A DNA stretch of 64,000 nt from Streptomyces sp. NBC_01717 (GCF_036248255.1 NZ_CP109178.1:6908001-6972000), one strand, 5' to 3'. Shown: positions 19,054-28,006, counted from the first letter of the stretch. Translations and numbers: made by a program. The notes: generated by a model from the sequence alone, not told the origin.

Positions 19054-19749
19054 ATGAGCGGATCAGTGGTGCGTGAAGGGTATTCGGGGACGGGGCCCGG
19101 CTCGATCACGCCGGACGGCTGCGCGGTCGAGCTGTACGTGCGGCTGTCCGCCGGGGCCGAACCGGACGTGATCGAGGCGGCGGTGCCCGCCGGTGCGAGC
19201 ATTCTGGAGCTCGGCTGCGGGGCGGGCCGGGTGACCCATCCGCTGGTCGCACGCGGCTTCGAGGTGACGGCCGTGGACGAGTCGGCCCAGATGCTGGAAC
19301 ACATTCGGGGCGCGCGCACGGTGCGGAGCCCCATCGAGTCGCTCGAGCTCGGCGACGAGACGTTCGACGTGGTGATGCTGGCGTCGTTCCTGGTGCACAC
19401 GAGCGAGCACCGGGTGCGCGACGCCATGCTGCGGACCTGCCGGAGATACGTCAGGGACGGCGGCGTCGTACTCCTTCAGCGCGAGGGCGCCGACTACCAC
19501 ACCGAGCTGCCGCGGGAGCGGGTCGATCCGGCTGGATACACCGTGCGGATCGTCTCGGCGGACCCCGTCGGCGACGGGGTGAACTCGGTGCACGCGGAGT
19601 ACATCTTCGACGATGCGCGATGGACCCAGACGTTCCTGTCCCGGGAGCTGACGAAGGAACAGTTCGAGGGACACCTGGAGACGGCGGGACTCGCCGTCGA
19701 CCGCTACCTGACGGACGACGGGGTGTGGGTACGGGCCGTGCCCAGGTAG
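19054..19749 (+). CDS. Class I SAM-dependent methyltransferase
   Basis: A 231-residue Rossmann methyltransferase with motif I ILELGCGAGRVTHPLVARG and the acidic loop VTAVDESAQML, followed by ETFDVVMLASFLVHT. ATG 19054 is chosen because the longer upstream frame overlaps the previous gene out of phase and is Gly/Arg-rich. Substrate unknown. It lies 68 bases after the ADP-ribosylglycohydrolase-like gene on the same strand. Confidence 0.85.
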   Translation: MSGSVVREGYSGTGPGSITPDGCAVELYVRLSAGAEPDVIEAAVPAGASILELGCGAGRVTHPLVARGFEVTAVDESAQMLEHIRGARTVRSPIESLELGDETFDVVMLASFLVHTSEHRVRDAMLRTCRRYVRDGGVVLLQREGADYHTELPRERVDPAGYTVRIVSADPVGDGVNSVHAEYIFDDARWTQTFLSRELTKEQFEGHLETAGLAVDRYLTDDGVWVRAVPR

Positions 19750-19865
19750 TCGTCGGGCGACCGGAACCGAGAAGATCGGCCGTCCGGGATGCGATGAGTT
19801 CCGGACCGCTGTGGGGTCTTTCCTTGCGTACGCAACACCACGCGACGCCTCCCGAGGAGACCCAG

Positions 19866-20294
19866 ATGTCCGAGACCATGACGAACACCGCCACCGGGGC
19901 GACCGCGGCACGCAGCCGTGGTGCGGTCGTGCTCACCGTCGCACGGGTCGTGCTCGCACTGTTCTTCGCGTTCAGTGCATTCGCCAAGCTGATCGCCCAT
20001 GAGTCCGCGATCGAGACCTTCGACCGGATGGGCTGGAGCCATGGCGCGATGTACCTCATCGGGGCCCTGGAGATGGCGGGCGCCGTCGCCCTGCTGGTGC
20101 CCCTGCTCGCCGGGGTGGCGGCGATGGCTTTCGTCGGGCTGCTGGCCGGAGCGTCCATCGTCCAGCTCACGCTGCTCGACCCGGTGAACGCGATCATGCC
20201 GGCGCTGCTCATCGTGCTGGTCGTCCTGATCGCCCGGGACCGGCAGGACGGTACGGCACAGCTGATCGCGCTCGTGCGTCGGCGCGCCCGGTGA
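19866..20294 (+). CDS. DoxX family membrane protein
   Basis: A 142-residue four-helix membrane protein. RBS GAGGAGA sits 6 bases before ATG 19866. Features include RVVLALFFAFSAFAKL in helix 1, YLIGALEMAGAVALLVPL in helix 2 and two further hydrophobic helices. DoxX-like proteins associate with redox enzymes or quinone pools; the specific partner is not visible here. Confidence 0.88.
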   Translation: MSETMTNTATGATAARSRGAVVLTVARVVLALFFAFSAFAKLIAHESAIETFDRMGWSHGAMYLIGALEMAGAVALLVPLLAGVAAMAFVGLLAGASIVQLTLLDPVNAIMPALLIVLVVLIARDRQDGTAQLIALVRRRAR

Positions 20295-20322
20295 CATCGG
20301 CGGGGCGTGCGCCCCGCGCCCG

Positions 20323-20670
20323 TCAGTGGACCGTGCTGAAGCTGCGCCAGGGGAGAGCGCTCGGAGGATTGACATCGGCGAGCGTCGTGGCGACATACGT
20401 CGTCCCCGGACCCGTGCAGTCGGGCGTGCGGTACAGGATGATGTCGATCATGGTCCCGTTCAGCACTTCCTTGGCGCCCGCCGGAGCGAGCTGGTGGCAA
20501 CCCTTCACCGAGGGGCTGTTCACCATGATCACGGCGTCCCGCTCGGTGACGTAGGTGACCGGCCCGACCGCGGTGCGGCCGAGGCCGGAACAGCCCGCGA
20601 CGGTGACGGTCAGGAGCGCGGTCCCGGCGGCGATGCCGAAACGGCGGCGTCGGTGATCGATCACAGGCAT
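20323..20670 (-). CDS. Small secreted lipoprotein, function unknown
   Basis: A 115-residue protein with a lipoprotein signal peptide: basic HRRRRFG, hydrophobic core, lipobox TVAGC with Cys27 the likely lipidated residue. The mature part contains two further Cys (KGCHQ, PDCTG) that may pair. The start is ATG 20670; the longer upstream frame is a shadow of other genes. No family recognised. It is convergent with the DoxX gene. Confidence 0.75.
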   Translation of the reverse strand: MPVIDHRRRRFGIAAGTALLTVTVAGCSGLGRTAVGPVTYVTERDAVIMVNSPSVKGCHQLAPAGAKEVLNGTMIDIILYRTPDCTGPGTTYVATTLADVNPPSALPWRSFSTVH

Positions 20671-20859
20671 GGGCGGGTCCTCGTCTGTCTCGTCCGGCTC
20701 ATCTACACAGTCACGCTGCCCGTTACCGGCCGCCCCGGCATCCCGTGCGCGGCCTGCCGGGTGACCGTGGAGCGGACCCGTGTTCGCCCGGTGTTCATAT
20801 GGGGCATACCGTGGTAATAGCGGTAAGAAGCGCATGTATCCGGCTGGCAGGGGGCCGTC

Positions 20860-21819
20860 ATGGTCCAAGAACTGGTGGTCGCCCTGGTGGCGGCGACGTC
20901 CGTGGGTGTGGTCTACGTGGTGGCGGCTGCGAAGATCGTCAAGCAGTACGAACGGGGCGTCGTGCTGAGGCTGGGCAGGCTGCGCAACGATGTGCGCGGA
21001 CCGGGATTCACCATGGTGCTTCCCGGTGTCGAGCGGCTGCGCAAGGTCAACATGCAGATCGTGACGATGCCGGTGCCCGCACAGGACGGCATCACACGGG
21101 ACAACGTGACGGTGCGGGTGGACGCGGTCATCTACTTCAAGGTGGTCGACGCGGCCAGTGCGGTCGTGGAGGTGGAGGACTACCGGTTCGCTGTGTGTCA
21201 GATGGCGCAGACATCCTTGCGCTCGATCATCGGCAAGAGCGATTTGGATGATCTGCTGTCCAACCGGGAGAAGCTGAACCAGGGGCTGGAGCTCATGATC
21301 GACAGTCCGGCCGTGGGGTGGGGCGTCCAGATCGACCGGGTGGAGATCAAGGACGTATCGCTGCCGGAGACGATGAAACGCTCGATGGCGCGTCAGGCCG
21401 AGGCCGACCGGGAGCGGCGCGCGCGTGTCATCAACGCGGACGCTGAGCTCCAGGCGTCGAAGAAGCTGGCCGAAGCGGCGAAGGAGATGTCCTCCCAGCC
21501 GGCCGCGCTCCAGCTGCGACTGCTGCAGACCGTGGTCGCGGTCGCTGCGGAGAAGAACTCCACGCTGGTGCTGCCGTTCCCGGTGGAGCTGCTCCGCTTC
21601 CTGGAGCGGGCGCAGCAGCCCGCATCGACGGAGCAGCAAGCGCAGCTTCAGCCTCAGCAACAGCAGCCTCAGCAAGAACAGTCGCTGCAGCCTCAGCCCG
21701 AGCAACAGAAGTCGCAGCAACCGCAACAGCAGCCGCCCGTGACGCCTGCGCCCGCCCCTGCGCCCGCCCCCTCCGGGCCCGCGCGGGTCACTCGCTCCAA
21801 GCCGCTGGCCAGGCACTGA
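20860..21819 (+). CDS. Slipin (stomatin-like SPFH domain protein)
   Basis: A 319-residue protein with an N-terminal hydrophobic segment (about residues 2-25) and an SPFH/Band-7 domain (about 25-220), seen in YERGVVLRLGRLRNDVRGPG, VRVDAVIYFKVVDA and GVQIDRVEIKDVSLPE. It should form oligomeric scaffolds at membrane microdomains. The last 70 residues are unusual: a Gln/Pro-rich tail with repeated QPQQQ and APAPAP units. No NfeD-type partner gene is adjacent. Confidence 0.88.
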   Translation: MVQELVVALVAATSVGVVYVVAAAKIVKQYERGVVLRLGRLRNDVRGPGFTMVLPGVERLRKVNMQIVTMPVPAQDGITRDNVTVRVDAVIYFKVVDAASAVVEVEDYRFAVCQMAQTSLRSIIGKSDLDDLLSNREKLNQGLELMIDSPAVGWGVQIDRVEIKDVSLPETMKRSMARQAEADRERRARVINADAELQASKKLAEAAKEMSSQPAALQLRLLQTVVAVAAEKNSTLVLPFPVELLRFLERAQQPASTEQQAQLQPQQQQPQQEQSLQPQPEQQKSQQPQQQPPVTPAPAPAPAPSGPARVTRSKPLARH

Positions 21820-21927
21820 CCTGCGCGAATACCGGTGCGAGACCGGTTGTCGGACCCCCCGCCTAGACTCGCAGAGACAGAGAGATCGAGAGGATCGGAC
21901 GATCAAGGGCGGGACGGGAGGGGAGCG

Positions 21928-24897
21928 ATGACCTCGGCAGCGTACGTACAGCAACAGACGCAGGACGCGGCAACTGCCCGCCTCCTGCGTTGTGCTGCCG
22001 TCTTCCTGCCCGCTCCACTGCCGAGAGAGGGACGCGTCGCCTTCTGGGACCCGGACGGCGGGCCGCTGCCGGCGATCGTCGGCGCCCAGGAACGGACCGC
22101 GGCCGAGACCACCGAGATCACGGTGGTGCGACGCCATGGACAGCAGGACGACGTCCGCCGGCGGACGGTACCCGCCGTGCTGCTGCCCGTCGCCGATGCC
22201 GTGCCCCTGCTGGCCCGCGCCCGGCAGCAGCAGTCCGCCCACCCGGCCGCGCGCTGCTGGGGCGCGGCCGCACTCCATGCGCTCAACCTGGTGGCGCGCG
22301 GCAGGCTGGTCCCCGGCCTGACGGCCGACGACCACGACGCCTGGCGGGCCGGACCGCGCGACGCCGAGGACATCGCCCATCTGCGGGCGGTCGCCGCCGC
22401 CATGCCGCCCGAGGCCTACGCCGTTCCGCTACCGGACCGCACACCGCTCCGGCTCCCCGACCCCGAGTCGCTGCTCGGCGCCTTCCTCGACGCGGTCGCC
22501 GACACCCTGCCCCGGACGCCCGCCGCGGCATACGCGACGGGTGCCCCCTTCGCGGCCCGCGAGGCCCAGCATCTGCCCCGGGCCCGCGACTGGGCCGTCG
22601 AGGTCGCGGCCGGTCTGGACGCGGGGGTGCGGGTGTCGCTCCGCCTCGACCTCTCGGCGTACGAACTCTTCGACACCGCCGACACCTACCGCAACCCCGA
22701 CGCCGGGGACGCGGCCGACGAAACCGCTGCCGGCACCGACGGGCCCGAGGCCTCCGGCAGCTCCGCGGACGTCCGCCCGGGCGCCGCCCGGCACGCCGCC
22801 GCGGCGATCACGCAGGTGCACAGCCTGGCCGACCCGACGTACGTCATCGACGCCGCCACACTGTGGAACGGCGGCGGAGGAGAGCCGTTCGGTCCCCGGG
22901 CCAGGATCGACGCCGTGCTCGCGCTGCGTCGTGCCGCCCGCGTCTGGGCGCCGTTGGACCGGCTGCTGGACCAGCCGGTCCCCGATGTGCTCGCACTGAC
23001 CGAGGACGAGTTGTACGAGCTGCTGAGCGACGCCGGGGCGCGGTTGGCGCAGGCCGGGGTGAGCGTCCACTGGCCGCGCGAACTCGTCCGTTCGCTGACC
23101 GCCGCCGCCGTGGTCCGGCCCGCACCCGGCTCGGCCACCGACGGCACCTCGTTCTTCGACGCCGAGCAGCTCTTCGCCTTCAACTGGCAGTTGTCCCTCG
23201 GCGACGAACAGCTCACCGAGCGGGAGATGGACATCCTCGCGGAGGCCCACCGGCCGGTGGTGCGCCTGCGGGACCAGTGGGTCGTCGTCGACCCCGCGCT
23301 CGTACGGAAGGCGCGCAAGCGGGAGCTCGGGCTGCTCGACCCGGTGGACGCCCTCGCCGTCGTGCTCACCGGCAGCGCGGAGGTGGACGGCCAGCAGGTC
23401 GAGGCGGTGCCGGCCGGTGCCCTCGCCGAGCTCCGTACCCGCATCCTCGCCGACGACACGGCCATCGCGCCGCCCCCCGGGCTCGACGCCACGCTCCGCG
23501 ACTACCAACTGCGCGGCCTGGCCTGGCTGGACCGCATGACATCGCTGGGCCTCGGCGGCTGCCTCGCCGACGACATGGGACTCGGCAAGACCATCACGGT
23601 CATCGCCCTCCATCTGCACCGCGCGCACCCGGCACCCACCCTGGTGATCTGCCCCGCCTCCCTCCTCGGCAACTGGCACCGTGAGATCAACCGCTTCGCC
23701 CCCGGTGTCCCCGTGCGCCGCTTCCACGGCACCGGCCGCACGCTCGACGACCCCGACGGCGGCTTCGTCCTCACCACGTACGGCACGATGCGCTCCAGCG
23801 CGACCCAACTCGCCGCCCACAGTTGGGGACTTGTCGTCGCCGACGAGGCGCAGCATGTGAAGAATCCGCACTCCTCCACGGCGAAGGCGCTCCGCACCAT
23901 CCCGGCGCCGGCCAGGATCGCCCTCACCGGCACCCCCGTGGAGAACAACCTCTCCGAGCTCTGGGCCCTGCTCGACTGGACCACCCCCGGACTGCTCGGC
24001 CCGCTCAAGGCGTTCCGCGCCCGGCACGCCCGGATCGTCGAGAACACCGGCACCGCGGCAGGACTCGGTAACGACGACGCGGTCGAGCGCCTTTCCCGGC
24101 TGGTCAGGCCGTTCCTCCTGCGCCGCAAGAAGTCCGACCCGGGCATCGCCCCGGAGCTGCCGCCCAAGACGCAGACCGACCACCCCGTCTTCCTCACCCG
24201 CGAACAGGCCACGCTCTACGAGGCGGCGGTGCGCGAGACCATGGCGTTCATCGAAGCCTCGGAGGGAATCGCCCGCCGCGGTCTGATCATGAAGCTGCTG
24301 GCCTCGCTCAAGCAGATCTGCAACCACCCGGCGCAGTATCTGAAGGAGGAACCGACCCGCCTCGTCGGCCGCTCCGGCAAGCTCGCCCTGCTCGACGAGC
24401 TGCTCGACACGATCCTCGCCGAGGACGGCTCCGTGCTGATCTTCACCCAGTACGTGACGATGGCCCGCATCCTCTCCGCGCACCTCGCCTCGCGCGCCGT
24501 CCCCTCCCAGCTCCTGCACGGCGGTACGCCGGTGGCCGAGCGGGAACGGATGGTGGACCGCTTCCAGTCCGGCGAGGTACCCGTCTTCCTGCTCTCCCTC
24601 AAGGCCGCCGGCACCGGGCTGAACCTCACCCGCGCCGCCCACGTGATCCACTACGACCGCTGGTGGAACCCCGCCGTCGAGGAACAGGCCACGGACCGTG
24701 CGTACCGCATCGGGCAGACACAGCCCGTCCAGGTGCACCGGCTGATCGCGGAAGGCACCGTCGAGGACCGGATCGGCGAGATGCTGGCGGCCAAGCAGGC
24801 CCTGGCCGACGCGGTCCTCGGCACCGGAGAGACCGCGCTGACCGAACTCAGCGACCGCGACCTCGCCGATCTCGTCTCGCTCCGGAGGCCCTCATGA
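21928..24897 (+). CDS. SNF2-family DEAD/DEAH-box helicase
   Basis: A 989-residue protein: an N-terminal SNF2-associated domain (about 1-480, including WQLSLGDEQLTEREMDILAE), then the SNF2 ATPase with Walker A DDMGLGKTIT (about 549), DEAQHVKN Walker B (about 638) and helicase C ending DRAYRIGQTQPVQ (about 923). Start ATG 21928 follows GGGAGGGG; the longer frame upstream is unlikely. Probably a DNA translocase remodelling protein-DNA or RNA polymerase complexes. Its stop overlaps the next start (ATGA), so the two products are coupled. Confidence 0.92.
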   Translation: MTSAAYVQQQTQDAATARLLRCAAVFLPAPLPREGRVAFWDPDGGPLPAIVGAQERTAAETTEITVVRRHGQQDDVRRRTVPAVLLPVADAVPLLARARQQQSAHPAARCWGAAALHALNLVARGRLVPGLTADDHDAWRAGPRDAEDIAHLRAVAAAMPPEAYAVPLPDRTPLRLPDPESLLGAFLDAVADTLPRTPAAAYATGAPFAAREAQHLPRARDWAVEVAAGLDAGVRVSLRLDLSAYELFDTADTYRNPDAGDAADETAAGTDGPEASGSSADVRPGAARHAAAAITQVHSLADPTYVIDAATLWNGGGGEPFGPRARIDAVLALRRAARVWAPLDRLLDQPVPDVLALTEDELYELLSDAGARLAQAGVSVHWPRELVRSLTAAAVVRPAPGSATDGTSFFDAEQLFAFNWQLSLGDEQLTEREMDILAEAHRPVVRLRDQWVVVDPALVRKARKRELGLLDPVDALAVVLTGSAEVDGQQVEAVPAGALAELRTRILADDTAIAPPPGLDATLRDYQLRGLAWLDRMTSLGLGGCLADDMGLGKTITVIALHLHRAHPAPTLVICPASLLGNWHREINRFAPGVPVRRFHGTGRTLDDPDGGFVLTTYGTMRSSATQLAAHSWGLVVADEAQHVKNPHSSTAKALRTIPAPARIALTGTPVENNLSELWALLDWTTPGLLGPLKAFRARHARIVENTGTAAGLGNDDAVERLSRLVRPFLLRRKKSDPGIAPELPPKTQTDHPVFLTREQATLYEAAVRETMAFIEASEGIARRGLIMKLLASLKQICNHPAQYLKEEPTRLVGRSGKLALLDELLDTILAEDGSVLIFTQYVTMARILSAHLASRAVPSQLLHGGTPVAERERMVDRFQSGEVPVFLLSLKAAGTGLNLTRAAHVIHYDRWWNPAVEEQATDRAYRIGQTQPVQVHRLIAEGTVEDRIGEMLAAKQALADAVLGTGETALTELSDRDLADLVSLRRPS

Positions 24898-26192
24898 GCC
24901 CCCGCTCCCAGCCCTCGTCCCCGTCGTACGTCAGGGCCCGCCCCGGCCCCGACGACCTGCGGCGCACCTTCGAGGCGGTTCCGCCCCGCACGTCCCACGG
25001 AGACGAACCGTTCGCGGACACCTGGTGGGGGCGGTCCTGGGTGGCGGCGCTGGAGTCCCTGTCGATGGACGAGGGCCGGCTCGCCCGCGGCCGTACCTAC
25101 GCCGACAGCGGCCATGTCGCCGCGATCACCGTCACCCCCGGACGCGTCGTCGCCTACGTCCAGGGCAGCCGCCCCCGTCCGTACCGTGCCGAGCTGCGGC
25201 TTCGCCCTCTCACCGACACCGGCTGGGACACCTTCCTCGACGCCGTCGCCGCCCGCCCCGACCATCTCGCCGCGCTGCTCGCCAAGGAGATGCCGCACAC
25301 CCTCGTCGACACGGCGGCCGAGACGGGCACCGGGCTGCTCCCGGCCGCGAACGACCTCGACCCGAGCTGCTCCTGTCCCGACCACGGCTGGCCCTGCAAG
25401 CACGTCGCCGCCCTCTGCTACCAGATGGCCCGCCTGCTGGACACCGACCCGTTCGTCCTCCTGCTGCTGCGCGGCCGCGGTGAGCGCGAACTCGTCGAGG
25501 AGCTGGGCCGGCGCAGCGCGGCGCACGGTGCCCGGGAACGCCCCACGGCCCCCACCGCTCCTTCCGTACCGGCGCGCGAAGCCCTGGCCGACCGCTTCCT
25601 CCCGCCGCTGCCCGCCCCGCTCCCGGCGCCGTCGCAGCCCGGCCAGCCACCTTCGTACCCGCAGCTGCCCGGCGCCCGCGACCCGCTCTCCCTCGACCAC
25701 CTCGCCACGGACGCGGCCGCCCGCGCGCACGCCCTCCTCACCACCGGCCAGGACCCCCTCTCCGGGCTCACACCCTGGCAGGACGCCGTCCGGCTGGCCG
25801 CGGCCCGCCCCACCGCCGGACTCACCGCCACCACCCGCGCCCTCTACCGGGAACTGGCCTTCGCCACCGGCCGTACCACCACCGACCTGGCCCGCGCCGT
25901 CGCCGCCTGGCGCCAGGGCGGCGCCGAGGGCCTGGAGGTCCTGGAAACACCGTGGGACCCCCCGGCCGGCCCCTTCGACCGGGCCCGCCCCGCCCTCGCG
26001 GCTGCCGACTTCCCCCGTTTCCAGCCCTGGCGCAACCACCTCACCCACCCCGTCGGCACATTCCAGCTCCGCTTCGGCCACGACGGCCGCTGGTACGGCT
26101 ATGAATCGGACCGGGACAAGGACGACTGGTGGCCCCGTGCCATGCCGGATGTGGACCCGGTGGGCGCACTCACGGCGCTGCTCGGCCGCTGA
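24894..26192 (+). CDS. SWIM zinc-finger protein coupled to SNF2 helicase
   Basis: A 432-residue protein with a SWIM finger CSCPDHGWPCKH (Cys159, Cys161, Cys168, His170). The N-terminal half, beginning near TWWGRSWVAALE, is typical of actinobacterial SWIM proteins. The rest is Pro/Ala-rich with no recognised domain. A 4-base start/stop overlap with the SNF2 gene predicts translational coupling. The pair recurs in actinobacteria and the SWIM protein likely guides or regulates the helicase; that part is inference. Confidence 0.9.
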   Translation: MSPRSQPSSPSYVRARPGPDDLRRTFEAVPPRTSHGDEPFADTWWGRSWVAALESLSMDEGRLARGRTYADSGHVAAITVTPGRVVAYVQGSRPRPYRAELRLRPLTDTGWDTFLDAVAARPDHLAALLAKEMPHTLVDTAAETGTGLLPAANDLDPSCSCPDHGWPCKHVAALCYQMARLLDTDPFVLLLLRGRGERELVEELGRRSAAHGARERPTAPTAPSVPAREALADRFLPPLPAPLPAPSQPGQPPSYPQLPGARDPLSLDHLATDAAARAHALLTTGQDPLSGLTPWQDAVRLAAARPTAGLTATTRALYRELAFATGRTTTDLARAVAAWRQGGAEGLEVLETPWDPPAGPFDRARPALAAADFPRFQPWRNHLTHPVGTFQLRFGHDGRWYGYESDRDKDDWWPRAMPDVDPVGALTALLGR

Positions 26193-26305
26193 CCGTATCG
26201 GTCCTCGACCCCGGCTGTCGCTCCGCAGATGCCCGGGGGCCGTTCACCCCGGAAAGCAGCCGGCGTGCAGGTGGGCGGCGGCCCGCGGGGCCGGCTCGGG
26301 TCTCG

Positions 26306-26848
26306 TCAGAAGTCGGCCGTCGTGCGCTCTTCCAGCCGGGCCACCGAGTCCTGGGCGTACGCGTTCTCGTACGCGTTGCGGATCCGCTCGATCTGCGCGT
26401 CGCGCAGGCGTGCCTCGGTCGCCGGGTAGAGCAGGATCAGTTCGTAGCTGCGCTCCCGCTCGATCTCCCCGTGGGAGTCCCGCCACTGACCGCGGCCGTC
26501 CTGGATGGTCAGGCCCCTCGGGAAGCGCGGGGTGACCTCCTCGTCGACGAAGGCCAGGAACTGCTGGTCCGTCACATCGGGGCCGCCGTCCGGGCGTTCC
26601 GTACCGAAGAACAGCCTGGTCTCGACATAGGCCTTGCCGCGGGCGGCGACGCCCGATGGAGCGGACTGCGAGGCGGTGGGCGAACCGTTGCCCAGTGTGG
26701 CGTAGGCGACGGGTGTGCCCACGGCCAGTACGGCGAGGACGGCGGCCGCCGTGGTCAGCGCGGTGTGCTGCTTCAGGCGGCGCCGGCTGTCACCGGCGTC
26801 AGCGCCGTCGTTGCAGCGGTGGCCGGCCGAGTGGGGGAGGAGCGGCAA
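26306..26848 (-). CDS. DUF3574 domain protein, membrane anchored
   Basis: Up to 180 residues with one hydrophobic segment (about 30-48) and an extracytoplasmic DUF3574-type domain, including ETRLFFGTERPDGGPDVTD and RGLTIQDGRGQWRDSHG. The first available start is a TTG at 26848 with only a weak RBS, so the true start is uncertain. Domain function unknown. Confidence 0.75.
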   Translation of the reverse strand: MPLLPHSAGHRCNDGADAGDSRRRLKQHTALTTAAAVLAVLAVGTPVAYATLGNGSPTASQSAPSGVAARGKAYVETRLFFGTERPDGGPDVTDQQFLAFVDEEVTPRFPRGLTIQDGRGQWRDSHGEIERERSYELILLYPATEARLRDAQIERIRNAYENAYAQDSVARLEERTTADF

Positions 26849-26938
26849 CGGAGGGGCCTTTCGGAGGGGGCGGCGCGGACTGTGCGCGGCTCACTGTGGC
26901 AAGCGGCCCCCGCCGGAGAGCAGCGGGACATGGGCATC

Positions 26939-26953
26939 GGGTGGAAACCACCC
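26939..26953. repeat. Short palindrome between divergent genes
   Basis: GGGTGG-AAA-CCACCC lies between the divergent DUF3574 gene and the gene starting at 27042; it could be an operator or a leader hairpin. Confidence 0.35.
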
Positions 26954-27041
26954 GTACCGGTGAAGGCAGGTGTGTGAGGGGCGGAGTACCGCCGCAAAAA
27001 CCCTTCGTACGGGGCGGATCGGCGGTGCTAACTTCCTCGAC

Positions 27042-27773
27042 GTGGCGAAACTCAATCAGATCATCGCAGTGGAGAAAGGCGTCAAGTCCAAGGCTCACCA
27101 GGACCTGACGGCGGCGCATCACGGCCTCCAGAAGGCCGGGCTGCTGGCCGGGATCTCCCGGACCTATCAGCCGAAGGACGAAGAGGGTGAGCAGCTTCCG
27201 CCGGAGTCGACACTGGTGCAGATCAAGGCCGAGGACGTGCTGCGGGACACCGCGGCGACGCTGACCCGGCTTTTCGATGTGACCGCCACGAAGGACTGGG
27301 CGAACTGTGCGGCCCGCGCGGATGTGAAGGTCGACGGCCGGGTGCTCGTCGCCGATGTCCCGGTGTCGTATCTGCTCTTCCTGGAGAAGCAACTGACGGA
27401 CATCAACACGTTCGTGCGCAAGCTGCCGGTGCTCGACGCCGCCGAAGCGTGGACGCAGGACCCGTCGACGGACTCCTGGAAGACCGAGCCGGTCCGGACG
27501 CTGCGTACGAAGAAGGTGCCCCGCAACCATGTGAAGGCGGAGGCCACCGAGAAGCACCCGGCGCAGGTCGAGGTGTACTACGAGGACATTCCGATCGGTT
27601 ACTGGACGACCGTGAAGTTCTCCGGGGCTCTTCCCGCGCGGCGTATCAATGAACTCCTGGACCGGGTGGAGAAGCTCCAGCAGGCCGTGAAGTTCGCCCG
27701 CGAGGAGGCCAACGGCGTGGAGGTCACCGACCAGCGGGTGGGTGATGCGGTATTCGGCTACCTCTTCGGGTAG
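27042..27773 (+). CDS. Uncharacterised 243-residue protein upstream of tRNA-mimic RNAs
   Basis: Starts at GTG 27042 (VAKLNQIIAVEKGVKSK), giving 243 residues without signal peptide or membrane helix. It is charged and mostly helical, with a Cys in DWANCAARADVKVDG and a C-terminal helix ending DAVFGYLFG. I recall it as a family of uncharacterised actinobacterial and phage proteins (possibly DUF7873), without certainty. Its stop is followed directly by a hairpin and two permuted tRNA-like RNAs on the same strand, so it may bind or process RNA. The RBS is weak. No TROVE (Ro60) or RtcB motif is visible. Confidence 0.8.
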   Translation: MAKLNQIIAVEKGVKSKAHQDLTAAHHGLQKAGLLAGISRTYQPKDEEGEQLPPESTLVQIKAEDVLRDTAATLTRLFDVTATKDWANCAARADVKVDGRVLVADVPVSYLLFLEKQLTDINTFVRKLPVLDAAEAWTQDPSTDSWKTEPVRTLRTKKVPRNHVKAEATEKHPAQVEVYYEDIPIGYWTTVKFSGALPARRINELLDRVEKLQQAVKFAREEANGVEVTDQRVGDAVFGYLFG

Positions 27774-27786
27774 CCGACCATGGATT

Positions 27787-27812
27787 CCCCGGCCACATTG
27801 TCACGGCCGGGG
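27787..27812 (+). repeat. Hairpin at the head of the RNA region
   Basis: CCCCGGCC / GGCCGGGG, 8 bp with a 10-base loop, 13 bases after the preceding stop codon. It may end the protein transcript or be a degenerate acceptor hairpin: its 3' arm plus a D-arm-like GCGC-GAGGA-GCGC (27814-27826) mimics the start of a tRNA module that lacks a T-arm. Confidence 0.55.
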
Positions 27813-27820
27813 TGCGCGAG

Positions 27821-27983
27821 GAGCGCAAGCTGAAACTGAAGCTTGTCGTGACGACGCGGTTCCAGTGGAGGTTCGAGTCCTCCCCCCGGCATTCGGGCCG
27901 CACCGATTCGGTCGGTGCGGCCACACGGGCCGGGGTGGCCCAAATGGCAGAGGCAGACCGCGATCAATCTCAGACTCTTGCTC
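27821..27983 (+). ncRNA. Circularly permuted tRNA-mimic RNA 1 (YrlA/Y RNA-like candidate)
   Basis: The 3' half of a tRNA precedes its 5' half. In order: anticodon-position 3' strand CGGTT (27857-27861), 5-base variable region, T-arm GGAGG-TTCGAGT-CCTCC (27867-27883), acceptor 3' strand CCCCGGC (27884-27890), a closing 11-bp hairpin with TTCGG loop (27896-27922), acceptor 5' strand GCCGGGG (27929-27935), a Leu-like D-arm with loop GG (27938-27954), then GACCG (27956-27960). Acceptor strands pair 7/7. The anticodon-position stem pairs GACCGCG with CGCGGTT (one G-U). Outer pairing of GAGCGCAAG (27821) with CTTGCTC (27977) would add a bulged stem. The core is directly visible; the Y RNA identity and exact ends are inference. 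Confidence 0.65.
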
Positions 27984-28006
27984 CAGACTCAGCATTCGCC
28001 GCCGAT

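Noticed and set aside
21640..21775. Repeated CAG/CAA-rich sequence as a repeat array or CRISPR
   Set aside because: It is in frame and codes for the Gln/Pro tail of the slipin; no regular spacers.
27806..27891. A conventional class II tRNA gene using the first GCCGGGG as 5' acceptor strand
   Set aside because: The loop at the anticodon position would be 8 bases without a U33, position 9 is missing, the D-loop is only 5 bases and no CCA follows. The permuted arrangement fits canonical spacing better.
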